Positions 54,660 to 63,327 of a stretch of DNA of 64,000 nt are shown here, in pieces. The notes beneath the pieces were generated by a model, which saw only the letters and a list, made by a program, of their open reading frames with translations, made no database searches and was not told the origin of the DNA. The position numbers were made by a program, and so were the translations under genes. This stretch comes from Natronoglycomyces albus (GTDB lineage Bacteria > Actinomycetota > Actinomycetes > Mycobacteriales > Micromonosporaceae). How positions within the stretch are numbered: the stretch's first letter is position 1; the number at the start of each line of letters is the position of its first letter. The stretch lies in the NCBI RefSeq assembly GCF_016925535.1, contig NZ_CP070496.1:558001-622000 (forward strand). The letters are read 5' to 3'.

Positions 54660-55052
54660 ATGAACGACATCGACTGGCCGGCCCTACGCGACGCCGCCCG
54701 CACCGCAATGCGATCCGCCTACGTTCCCTACTCGAAATACCCCGTAGGTGTCGCGGCCTTGATCGACGACGGACGCATCATCCGCGGCTGCAACGTCGAA
54801 AACGCCTCCTACGGCCTCACCCTGTGCGCCGAATGTGGCCTCGTCTCCCAACTAGCCCTCACCGGCGGCGGCCGCATCGTTGCCATGGCCTGCGTCGACG
54901 CTCAAGGAAACCCCCTCACCCCATGCGGACGCTGTCGCCAACTTCTCTACGAACACGGCGGACCCAACTGCCTCATCGACGACCACGACGGACCAGTCCC
55001 CATGAGCTACCTGCTGCCCGACGCATTCGGACCCGACCACCTCACCACCTGA
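54660..55052 (+). CDS. cdd: Cytidine deaminase
   Basis: A 130-residue tetrameric-type cytidine deaminase. CNVENASYGLTLCAECG carries the substrate Asn/Glu and the catalytic C-A-E, and PCGRCRQ provides the other two zinc cysteines. It deaminates cytidine or deoxycytidine to uridine. An excellent AGGAGG lies before ATG 54660, two bases after the permease stop. It converts imported nucleosides for the following phosphorylase. Confidence 0.96.
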   Translation: MNDIDWPALRDAARTAMRSAYVPYSKYPVGVAALIDDGRIIRGCNVENASYGLTLCAECGLVSQLALTGGGRIVAMACVDAQGNPLTPCGRCRQLLYEHGGPNCLIDDHDGPVPMSYLLPDAFGPDHLTT

Positions 55053-55120
55053 GGGCCCCGCGACAGAAACCAGCGCCGGACAACACCCGCCGCGCAAACC
55101 TTGAACCAGATAGGGACGAC

Positions 55121-56401
55121 ATGTTCACCGCAGTAGACGTCATCCGCACCAAACGCGACGCAGGCGAACTGCGCAAAGAGGCCATCGACTGGGTCATCGA
55201 CGCCTACACCCGTGGCGAGGTAGCCGACGAACAAATGTCCGCCCTGGCCATGGCCATCTTCCTCAACGACATGAACGCGCGCGAGATCGCCGACTGGACC
55301 GACGCGATGATCCGCTCCGGAATCCGCATGGACCTCTCCAGCGTCGGCAAACAGTGCGTGGACAAACACTCCACCGGCGGAGTCGGCGACAAAATCACCC
55401 TGCCCCTAGCCCCACTAGTGGCAGCCTTCGGCGTCGCCGTGCCACAACTATCCGGACGCGGACTCGGACACACCGGCGGCACGCTCGACAAACTAGAATC
55501 GATCCCCGGCTTCGACGTGACCATGACCGAAGACCAGGTCATCACCCAGCTGCGCGACATTGGAGCGGTCATCTGCGCGGCCTCCTCCGACCTAGCCCCA
55601 GCGGACAAAAAACTCTACGCCCTGCGCGACATCACCTCCACCGTCGAAGCGATCCCGCTCATCGCCTCCTCCATCATGAGCAAAAAGATCGCCGAAGGCA
55701 CCGACGCGCTCGTACTCGACGTCAAAGTAGGGTCCGGAGCGTTCATGAAAGACGAAAAACGCGCCCGCCAACTAGCCGAAACGATGGTGCGGCTCGGAGC
55801 TGACCACGGCCTGCGCACCACCGCCCTCCTCACCGACATGAACACCCCCCTAGGCCGCACCGCAGGCAACGGACTCGAAGTCACCGAATCGGTCGAAGTC
55901 CTCGCCGGCGGCGGACCATCCGACGTAGTCGAACTCACCGTGGCACTAGCCAGCGAAATGCTGGCGCTAGCCGGAATGCCAGAGGCCGACCCGGCGCAAG
56001 CCCTACGGGACGGCCGAGCGATGGACACATGGCGCAAAATGGTGACCGCCCAAGGCGGGGACCCAGACGCGGCCATGCCCAGCGCGAAAGAAACCGCCGA
56101 CATCACCGCCGACCGAGACGGCATCGTCACCACCATGGACGCCTACTCGGTCGGGGTAGCAGCCTGGCGACTCGGCGCCGGACGCACCCGCCAAGGCGAA
56201 AAAGTACAAGCCGCCGCAGGCGTGGAAATTCTCAAAACCGTCGGAGAACCCGTGCGCGCCGGAGAAGCAGTCTTCCGACTCCACACCGACACCCCAGAAC
56301 GCATCGAACCGGCCCGACAAACACTGAACGGACAATGGTCCATCGGCACCAACCCACCAGCGCCGACCTCGATCGTGCTCGACCGCATCGGCACCGCCTA
56401 A
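55121..56401 (+). CDS. deoA: Thymidine (pyrimidine-nucleoside) phosphorylase
   Basis: A 426-residue phosphorylase. VDKHSTGGVGDKITLPLAPLVAA is the family signature. SGRGLGHTGGTLDKLESIPGF, LYALRDITSTVE and LDVKVGSGAFMK form the phosphate- and base-binding sites. It splits pyrimidine deoxynucleosides to base and deoxyribose 1-phosphate. TAGGGA precedes the ATG. It is the last gene of the uptake-salvage operon; adenosine deaminase, a frequent next member, is not present. No obvious terminator lies in the 265-bp gap that follows. Confidence 0.95.
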   Translation: MFTAVDVIRTKRDAGELRKEAIDWVIDAYTRGEVADEQMSALAMAIFLNDMNAREIADWTDAMIRSGIRMDLSSVGKQCVDKHSTGGVGDKITLPLAPLVAAFGVAVPQLSGRGLGHTGGTLDKLESIPGFDVTMTEDQVITQLRDIGAVICAASSDLAPADKKLYALRDITSTVEAIPLIASSIMSKKIAEGTDALVLDVKVGSGAFMKDEKRARQLAETMVRLGADHGLRTTALLTDMNTPLGRTAGNGLEVTESVEVLAGGGPSDVVELTVALASEMLALAGMPEADPAQALRDGRAMDTWRKMVTAQGGDPDAAMPSAKETADITADRDGIVTTMDAYSVGVAAWRLGAGRTRQGEKVQAAAGVEILKTVGEPVRAGEAVFRLHTDTPERIEPARQTLNGQWSIGTNPPAPTSIVLDRIGTA

Positions 56402-56666
56402 GAACCCGACCACACAAACGCTTCAGCCCAAGCCAGTCGAATCCCGGGCCGCAAAAGCCGCCGCCCGGCTGACACAGCCCCACTCAACGGCACCGGGAAG
56501 CGACCTCAGGCAAACATCGTCCAGAAACGAGACCTCGCCAGCCACCCAAAAGAAACAACCTCACGCATACGGACTATCTGTAACGCTGCACACCCTCCAG
56601 CGAATCCGCACGACTGGGACCCCAACCGTGGCCTACCCTAGGAACAGCTTCTAGTACCGTCCACAG

Positions 56667-58202
56667 ATGCGCGGTGCTCTCCACCACACTGTGAACGGTC
56701 TCTGTATGCCCAAAAATGCCGCAATGACATCGCGGCGTGCGCGATTCAGCATCCCGCGCCCCATCGTTCCCTTCCTGCGAACCGAACTCCTCGCAGGCCT
56801 CCTAGTCGCCCTCGCCCTCATCCCCGAAGCGATCGCCTTCTCCATCATCGCTGGAGTCGACCCCAGCGTCGGCCTCTTCGCATCGTTCGTCATGGCCTGC
56901 TCAATCGCATTCCTCGGCGGACGCCCAGCGATGATCTCAGCCGCCACCGGCGCCATGGCACTAGTAGTAGCCCCCCTCGTCGCCTCCCACGGAGTCGGAC
57001 ACCTCCTCGCCGCGACCATCCTCGCCGGAGTCATCCAAGTCATCCTGGCCCTCACCGGCGTCGCGAAACTGATGCGGTTCATACCCCGCAGCGTCCTCAC
57101 CGGATTCATCAACGCCCTGGCCATCCTGATCTTCCTAGCTCAACTGCCCCACCTCCTCGGGCAAGGCTGGCTCGTCATCGCCATGGTCGCCGGAGGCCTC
57201 GCCATCATCGTGGGCCTGCCCTACCTGACCAAGGCAATCCCCGCCCCACTCATCGCCATCGCCGGACTCACCGTGCTATGCGTCGCCTTCAGCATCAGCG
57301 TCCCCACCGTCGGCGACATGGGAGAACTACCCAGCGGCATGCCATGGGTAGCGCTACCGGGCGTACCGTTCACCATGGAAACCCTCGCAGTGATCGCCCC
57401 ATACGCCTTCGCGCTGGCGGCCGTGGGGCTGCTCGAATCGCTCATGACCGCGCAGGTCGTGGACGACGAGACTGACACGAACTCGAATAAGACCCGTGAA
57501 GCCGGTGGCCAGGGGATCGGCAATATCATCACCGGCTTCTTCGGTGGGATGGCTTCGTGCGCGATGATCGGCCAAACGATGATCAACGTCAAATCCGGGG
57601 CTCGGTCTCGTCTGTCGACGTTCAGCGCCGGGCTTTTCTTGCTGATCCTGGTGGTCGTGTTCGGCGGGGTTGTCGCCTCCATTCCCATGCCAGCTCTGGT
57701 CGCGGTCATGATTTTTGTGGCGGGAGTGACCTTCGATTGGCGCAGTATCCATCCGCGGACCCTGCGACGGATGCCCTTGGGAGAAACGGCCGCTATGGTC
57801 GTGACGGTCGTGACAACCGTGCTGACCCACAACCTGGCTATCGGTGTGGGGGCGGGCGTGGTCGTCGCCATGATCTTCTTCGCGCGCAAGGTCGCCCACG
57901 TAGTGGACGTCACCAGCGTTACCGACCCCGACGGCGGTACCGAGGTGTATGCGGTGACCGGGGAGCTCTTCTTCGCCTCGTGCAATGAACTGGTTTCCGC
58001 GTTCAACTATGAGGGCGATCCCGACCACGTGGTGATTGACTTGACCGACGCGCACATTTGGGATGCTTCGGCTGTTGCCGCCATGGACACCATTTGTGCC
58101 AAGTACGAGCGGCGAGGGAAGACCGTCGAAATTATGGGTCTCAATCGCGCTAGCAAGGCGATAAAGGAGAACCTGGCCGGAACCATGTCGAACGCCCATT
58201 GA
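56667..58202 (+). CDS. SulP-family anion transporter with STAS domain
   Basis: A 511-residue SLC26/SulP transporter. About eleven transmembrane helices include [42 protein letters not shown] and [29 protein letters not shown]-terminal STAS domain (about 415-505: [21 protein letters not shown]) follows. It may carry sulfate, bicarbonate or another anion. The start is uncertain (56667, 56706 or 56724) because none has a ribosome-binding site. Codon third positions switch from A/C-rich to G/T-rich near 57,430-57,480, mid-gene. Confidence 0.9.
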   Translation: MRGALHHTVNGLCMPKNAAMTSRRARFSIPRPIVPFLRTELLAGLLVALALIPEAIAFSIIAGVDPSVGLFASFVMACSIAFLGGRPAMISAATGAMALVVAPLVASHGVGHLLAATILAGVIQVILALTGVAKLMRFIPRSVLTGFINALAILIFLAQLPHLLGQGWLVIAMVAGGLAIIVGLPYLTKAIPAPLIAIAGLTVLCVAFSISVPTVGDMGELPSGMPWVALPGVPFTMETLAVIAPYAFALAAVGLLESLMTAQVVDDETDTNSNKTREAGGQGIGNIITGFFGGMASCAMIGQTMINVKSGARSRLSTFSAGLFLLILVVVFGGVVASIPMPALVAVMIFVAGVTFDWRSIHPRTLRRMPLGETAAMVVTVVTTVLTHNLAIGVGAGVVVAMIFFARKVAHVVDVTSVTDPDGGTEVYAVTGELFFASCNELVSAFNYEGDPDHVVIDLTDAHIWDASAVAAMDTICAKYERRGKTVEIMGLNRASKAIKENLAGTMSNAH

Positions 58203-58381
58203 CACATCCGTAGCCATGGGGACGGGCTATTCGACGGCATCATGTCACCTACGACTACCGTGGACTAGCACGGTCAATGTCATGTGATTGAATTTCATGC
58301 GGTAATCGACTGGTTCTCGGATGTTGAGGACGCCTTGCGAAGTCCGAGATATGAAGTTCAGCTTCACGGAGGTAAATGGGC

Positions 58382-59971
58382 ATGGACCCCGCGTATATCT
58401 TGATCCCGTTTCTCGGTGGCCTGGTCGCCCTAGCGGTGAGAATGCCGCCGCTAGTTGGATTCTTGGCAGCGGGGTTCGTGCTGAACGCGCTCGGTTTCGA
58501 TCTGATTGACGAAATTGAGACGATTGCCGACCTTGGTGTCATTTTGCTGTTGTTCACCATCGGGTTGAAACTCAACGTCCGCACTCTGTTTCAAGGCAAG
58601 GTGTGGGGGACGGCCTCGTTGCATATGGCAGCGTCGACCGGGTTCTTCATGGTCGTGTTGGCTGGTTTGAAACTGCTTGGTTTCGCGGTTTTGGCTGATT
58701 CCGGCTGGACCTCTTTCGCCGTGATCGCTTTCGCTCTGTCCTTCTCCAGCACGGTCTTCGTGGTGAAGGTGTTGGAAGAACGCTCAGAAAGTCGCTCACT
58801 TTATGGGCGCACCGCTATCGGCATCCTTATCATGCAGGATATTTTCGCGGTCATCTTTATCTCGGCTTCGACCGGTGAACTGCCCTCCCCCTGGGCGATT
58901 CTTTTGCTGGGATTGATTCCGGCGGCCCCGCTGTTGCGCAAACTCATGCCGCGTGTGGGTCGGGGCGAGATGCAAGTACTTTACGGTGTCGTTTTGGCCT
59001 TGGTTCTGGGATATGCGTTGTTCGAAACCATGGGCATCAAGGGTGACTTGGGGGCGCTGATTATCGGTATGCTCCTGGCGCCTCACGCGGCGGCGAGCGG
59101 CATGTCGAGGGCCTTGTTCAACGTGAAGGAATTGTTGCTAGTCGGTTTCTTCGTCTCGATCGGGCTCATGGCGATGCCCACTTGGGAATCGGTTGCGCTC
59201 GCTGTGATGCTTGTTGTGCTTGTGCCGCTTAAAGGAATGTTGTTCCTGGCGATACTGTCGCGGTTCCGGTTGCGTCATAGAACCTCAGTTCTCGCATCGT
59301 TGAGCCTCACCAACTTTTCAGAGTTTGGGCTGATCGTGGCGGTCATCGCTGCTGGAACCGGCTGGATCGATGAGGAATGGCTGGTGGTCTTGTCGCTAGC
59401 TGTCGCGATCAGCTTCGTCGTATCTGCCATCGCCAATACCCGTAGTGACGCGGTTTTGCGGGTGGTCGAGCCGCGTCTGTCCCACCAAGACCCGGCTAAG
59501 TTGCACCCCAATGACCGTCCGATCGAGATCGGCGATGCGAAGGCGATCGTGTTGGGCATGGGCCGGGTCGGGCAGGGAAGCTACGATCAGTTGAGCGATG
59601 GTCACAATCTTCGAGTGCTGGGTATTGATAGTGACGAGGAAAAAGTAGCCCAACTAAGTTCTGAGGGCTACAACATTATTGAAGGCGACGCCACCGATCA
59701 AGATTTCTGGGAGAAGCTTGTTTCCCGGGATGATGTGGACGTGGTCATCTTGGCCATGTCTGAATTCCAGGGAAACAAATTCGCTCTCGAACAGTTTGCG
59801 CGGGATTCGTGCGAAGCTACAATCGCCGCCATTGTCACACGTGCCGAAGAGGTCGAGACGCTGCAAAAGCTTGGCGCTGACGCAGTGTTCCATTTGTACG
59901 ATGAAGCGGGGCATGGTCTCGCGGACGATGCTATGGCAATTCGCATGGAACGTTCGGCCAATAGCGACTGA
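58382..59971 (+). CDS. Kef-type potassium/proton antiporter with TrkA-N domain (CPA2)
   Basis: A 529-residue protein. Residues 1-370 form the CPA2 exchanger with about twelve helices (LGVILLLFTIGLKLN and ALIIGMLLAPH). Residues 385-520 are a Rossmann RCK/TrkA-N domain (IVLGMGRVGQGSYDQL, then IEGDATDQDFW) that binds nucleotide and gates transport. It exports K+ or exchanges cations for protons. GGAGG lies nine bases before ATG 58382 (an ATG six bases earlier is too close). Confidence 0.92.
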   Translation: MDPAYILIPFLGGLVALAVRMPPLVGFLAAGFVLNALGFDLIDEIETIADLGVILLLFTIGLKLNVRTLFQGKVWGTASLHMAASTGFFMVVLAGLKLLGFAVLADSGWTSFAVIAFALSFSSTVFVVKVLEERSESRSLYGRTAIGILIMQDIFAVIFISASTGELPSPWAILLLGLIPAAPLLRKLMPRVGRGEMQVLYGVVLALVLGYALFETMGIKGDLGALIIGMLLAPHAAASGMSRALFNVKELLLVGFFVSIGLMAMPTWESVALAVMLVVLVPLKGMLFLAILSRFRLRHRTSVLASLSLTNFSEFGLIVAVIAAGTGWIDEEWLVVLSLAVAISFVVSAIANTRSDAVLRVVEPRLSHQDPAKLHPNDRPIEIGDAKAIVLGMGRVGQGSYDQLSDGHNLRVLGIDSDEEKVAQLSSEGYNIIEGDATDQDFWEKLVSRDDVDVVILAMSEFQGNKFALEQFARDSCEATIAAIVTRAEEVETLQKLGADAVFHLYDEAGHGLADDAMAIRMERSANSD

Positions 59972-60088
59972 AGTCCTGCCGTCGGGCGTGAGTTGGTTTG
60001 CGGCCGTGATGCCTATGAGAGTTTGGCGTCTGGGCAGTGATGAAGGAGGGCGCCGAGGTAGGTGCGGCGTTCATTTTCAGTGTGCTTT

Positions 60089-60143
60089 ACCAATTGTGGT
60101 TGTGGCCCATAGCGATTCGCTATGGGCCACAACCACAACTGGT
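60089..60143. terminator. Bidirectional terminator between the antiporter and the T7SS-like genes
   Basis: A 26-bp inverted repeat with one mismatch contains GTGGTTGTGGCCCATAGCG and its complement around ATT. It separates convergent genes and is among the strongest hairpins of the window. Confidence 0.9.
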
Positions 60144-60153
60144 TTATGAGTGG

Positions 60154-61896
60154 TTAGGCGTAGGGGTCGTCGTCGGGGTTACCGATGCCCCAGACGTCGT
60201 CCTCTTCTTGCAGCCAGTCGTCGTTTTTCGATTCGCCGTCTTGCTTGCCGCCAGCGCCACCCATGCCGCCGCCGCCCATCATGCCCATGCCGCCGCCCAT
60301 GCGACCGGAACCGGAGCCGCTACCGGAGCCGCCTGCTCCACGGCCTGCGCCCATGCCGCCTGCGCCTGCGCCACCGGTGCCTCGAGTACCGGAACCGCCG
60401 CCCATGCCAGCACCGCCGGCGCCACGGGCGCCCATACCGGCGCCGCCTGCGCCACGAGCACCCATGCCAGCACCGCCGGCACCGACCATGCCGGCGCCGC
60501 CTCCGAAACCGCCAGCACCAGCACCGGCACCGCCGCCCGCGCCGCCACCGAAACCACCGGTTCCGGGGCCGCCCGGGAGACTCGGATTGCCGCCGGAGAG
60601 ACCGCCGCCCCAGTCATTCTCATCGTCATCGTCAGAACCAGGAAGCGACCAGTCGGGCCCACTGCCCGAGCCGCCCGGGTACGAGCTGCCTCCGCTACCG
60701 GTGCCAAATCCTCCTCCGGGCAGACTTCCGGCGCCGCTTCCGATACTCCCCGCTCCCGTCGAGAGATTGGGGCCAGGCCCAGCTGTCGAGTCGAAGCCTT
60801 CCATGCCTCCGAGGTCGGGCGAACCGACCGGAGGGGGTGAACTAGGGCCGTCCGTTGGGTCCATGTCACTTCGGTCGGCAATGTCAGAGATGTCTTCTGG
60901 CTGGTTCCGGAATGACAGACCGCTGAGTTCACGACTCGTCAGCGACTTGCGGTCCTTGATGTCATCGACTTTCTGGTTTCGCTCTTCCAGGAATTCGTCG
61001 ATCATATCTTCCCCAGCACGGTCGATGCGCCGCTGGGACTCACGCCTAGCTTGTTCTCGTGCCTCCTCGCGCGTCTCGACTTTCACTTCCATAGAGCCTG
61101 ACTGAGGATTTCCGTAGGAATCGTAACCTTGGCCGTAATAGCCTGTATCCACGAGATAGCCGCCAGCTTCGTAAATTTCATTTGTGCGGCGTTCTATTTC
61201 TTGGCGCTCTTCTTCCGCATACGTTGACCCTTCCATGGTGACAGCATCTGCGATTTCATCCCCACCCACTTGAACTTGGCATTTTCCGGAAGCCCACGGT
61301 GGACGTATATGTAGTTTATAATCGTCGCAGCATTCCCCGGGGATGAGATTCATTTCGGCAGGTGGGAAAGGAGTTTGGCCGGATTCCAAAGCTTGATGGT
61401 TCCGCAGTGTTTCGCGGGCGGAAGAAAGCTCTGATACTACGTCGTCAATCTTTTCCTGTGTCCGGCCGATCTTGGTACACGTTTCGGTTACAAGCTCTTC
61501 GATATTGTCGAAGTCTTGACCTTGCCAGCCATGTGACACTTTCTTAATTGCGCTATCGAGATCTTCTCGAATAGCTTCCAAGCGTTGAGAGGAGATGATC
61601 CTCCACTCTTGCAGGATTGGCAATATAGCGTGTTCATTGGGCGGTTGGATGAAGTCAAGGACTTTGTTAAACGTTTCTTGAGTAGGGTGGAAATATTTGT
61701 TTGCAGGAACCGGCACTGACCATTGCTCGCGGCGGTCAGGGAGGCCCGACATGAGCCCTTCCCAGGCCATCTCTGCCTCACTCCTTCCAAGGCCACAATC
61801 ATCCTCAGTGCATTCCCGCTGACTAAGGTCGTAGTATGCGATATCTGCGTTCTCGAGACCTGCAAATGAGTCTTCGCGCTCTACATTCCCGCCCAT
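60154..61896 (-). CDS. Putative type VII secretion substrate, WXG-like with Gly-rich region
   Basis: A 580-residue protein. The N-terminal ~180 residues are helical with a W-x-G turn (SHGWQGQDFDNIEEL, about 121-135), like the PPE/EspB-type fold. The middle is charged and coiled (about 250-330). Residues 390-545 are Gly/Ala/Met-rich with near-repeats of GAGGAGMGAR. The acidic C-terminus ends DVWGIGNPDDDPYA, an ending I associate with actinobacterial ESX-linked proteins. No signal peptide. Start and stop of neighbouring genes overlap (TAATG). No secretion machinery genes are in the window, so the assignment is inference. Confidence 0.65.
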   Translation of the reverse strand: MGGNVEREDSFAGLENADIAYYDLSQRECTEDDCGLGRSEAEMAWEGLMSGLPDRREQWSVPVPANKYFHPTQETFNKVLDFIQPPNEHAILPILQEWRIISSQRLEAIREDLDSAIKKVSHGWQGQDFDNIEELVTETCTKIGRTQEKIDDVVSELSSARETLRNHQALESGQTPFPPAEMNLIPGECCDDYKLHIRPPWASGKCQVQVGGDEIADAVTMEGSTYAEEERQEIERRTNEIYEAGGYLVDTGYYGQGYDSYGNPQSGSMEVKVETREEAREQARRESQRRIDRAGEDMIDEFLEERNQKVDDIKDRKSLTSRELSGLSFRNQPEDISDIADRSDMDPTDGPSSPPPVGSPDLGGMEGFDSTAGPGPNLSTGAGSIGSGAGSLPGGGFGTGSGGSSYPGGSGSGPDWSLPGSDDDDENDWGGGLSGGNPSLPGGPGTGGFGGGAGGGAGAGAGGFGGGAGMVGAGGAGMGARGAGGAGMGARGAGGAGMGGGSGTRGTGGAGAGGMGAGRGAGGSGSGSGSGRMGGGMGMMGGGGMGGAGGKQDGESKNDDWLQEEDDVWGIGNPDDDPYA

Positions 61897-62654
61897 TAGT
61901 TGTTCCCTTCTGAGGCCTTGGCAACGATAGTCTCGTAGAGATTCGGAATGTAAGTGTCTTTCACCCAGTCCGAGACCTCGGGCAGAGTAAAGCTATAGGA
62001 AGGATCGGCATAGATGTCTGCGGCGCCTTCGTTGAGTGCCATGGCGACATTCAAGTCGGTATCTATGTTGATTTCAACTTCAACCACATACGTACCGTCG
62101 CGGTAGAAGCCATGAACGCGATGCGCGTCCCCGGTGCCTGAGTAGAAGTATCCTTCGTTCCAAGGTCCATCGAAGTCGCCGTCAGAATAGGCTTCCCACT
62201 CAGAATTCGGAGAGTCTACGAGCTCTTGGGTTAGGTCTTGGAAGCTCGCCACCCGTTGCTCATATAGTTGGATGGAGTGCTCTTCGGCCTCAAATGGGGC
62301 CGCGTGAAGGTAGATGTAGCCACCAACGGTTCCTCCACTCGAGTCTTCGAACTGGATCAGACTATTGCAGGAAATGGCTTCGTAGAAGAGACCCGTCGTG
62401 CGAGGTGAGACCGTTGGGCCCTCGGAGAAACGTGCATCTCCAAGGTGAGGAGTGATTGAACTTGGATCGAAGATGTCGCAGATTTCGTCTTCCCAGCTGT
62501 ATATTTGGTCCGACACGGCCGTATTTGAATCCGACTCGTTAGCTCCGTTGATGTCACCGTTGGCGTCGTTATTGTCACTGCATGCGGTTGCTATGACAAG
62601 AGTGGCGATGAGAGTGGTGGGAAGAATCATGCGTTTGCTGCGGACCGTTTTCAC
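61896..62654 (-). CDS. Putative lipoprotein, DUF3558-like
   Basis: A 252-residue exported lipoprotein. Residues 1-25 are a signal peptide with lipobox VIATAC. A Ser/Asn/Asp-rich spacer follows, and then a domain beginning DEICDIFDPSSI, which resembles the DPCxLL opening of DUF3558 proteins, often encoded next to ESX-type substrates in actinobacteria. A second Cys in AISCNSLIQF probably pairs with the first. The stop overlaps the next start by one base, so the two proteins are translationally coupled. Confidence 0.7.
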   Translation of the reverse strand: MKTVRSKRMILPTTLIATLVIATACSDNNDANGDINGANESDSNTAVSDQIYSWEDEICDIFDPSSITPHLGDARFSEGPTVSPRTTGLFYEAISCNSLIQFEDSSGGTVGGYIYLHAAPFEAEEHSIQLYEQRVASFQDLTQELVDSPNSEWEAYSDGDFDGPWNEGYFYSGTGDAHRVHGFYRDGTYVVEVEINIDTDLNVAMALNEGAADIYADPSYSFTLPEVSDWVKDTYIPNLYETIVAKASEGNN

Positions 62655-62705
62655 TGCGAAGTCCTTCTCTGTTGATACGTCTGTTTGAGATTCATATGCT
62701 TGGGG

Positions 62706-63086
62706 TCACTGCTGTGGGAGGGGCCCGTCCCAGTTGGTTCCGCCCGGGCCAGCGCTGTTCCCATCCAGATCCAGAATCTTCAGGTCGCGCACATTTTCTT
62801 CCTCCGAGAACTGCTCGCCCTCGAGAGTCTGATCCAGCGTTTTGATCAGACCCTTGAGGGTTGCCTTATAGTTCTGGAGGTCTTGCCAAATGTTCGTGAA
62901 GGATTCAGAGTAATCTCCGGCGCGCCCAGCCTCGTCGGCAAGACCGAAGGCGGGGGCATAACTGAGCGTCCCACCCTCCTTGAGGTGGATGATGATGTCT
63001 TCCTCAAGGTACTCAAGTTGCATCTCAATAGTAGTTCTAAATAGCGCGACCTCATCAGGGTCAAATACGCGGTCTCCTGAGCTCAT
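62706..63086 (-). CDS. Small helical protein, possible WXG100/EspC-like partner
   Basis: A 126-residue acidic protein without signal peptide. Two long helices (about 12-40 and 55-90) flank a short turn, and FTNIWQDLQNYKATLKGLIKTLDQT in the second is amphipathic. The general layout is that of ESX-associated small proteins, but the exact WxG motif is missing. It is the first gene of the three-gene minus-strand set, 51 bp before the lipoprotein gene. Base composition is less GC-rich than elsewhere in the window. Confidence 0.6.
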   Translation of the reverse strand: MSSGDRVFDPDEVALFRTTIEMQLEYLEEDIIIHLKEGGTLSYAPAFGLADEAGRAGDYSESFTNIWQDLQNYKATLKGLIKTLDQTLEGEQFSEEENVRDLKILDLDGNSAGPGGTNWDGPLPQQ

Positions 63087-63327
63087 AGTCTCTCCCTGGG
63101 CGGCATGTCTGGTAGTGTATGGGGTTCCTCCAAATACGAGATTACCAAGTCACCGCCAATCTTGTTGACCTAGCAAACTGGTTCTAGGTACAGCTGTGAG
63201 CCACGGATTCTAGACGAACCAGAACGTTTACCCAAAGTGCTTGTTACATCACTGAAAGTGTGTGGTGGCTCGCTGTCCATCGGCTCGTGTTGTTGTGGCG
63301 AGGCAGGGTTTATTGAGTGAGCCTTGC

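Noticed and set aside
60400-60520. CRISPR-like or tandem DNA repeat
   Set aside because: The repeats are in frame within a Gly/Ala-rich coding region and lack spacers.
60037-61105. Pro/Ala-rich plus-strand open frames (267, 231 and 306 residues)
   Set aside because: They are the complement of the Gly/Ala-rich region of the minus-strand gene; no start signals or homology.
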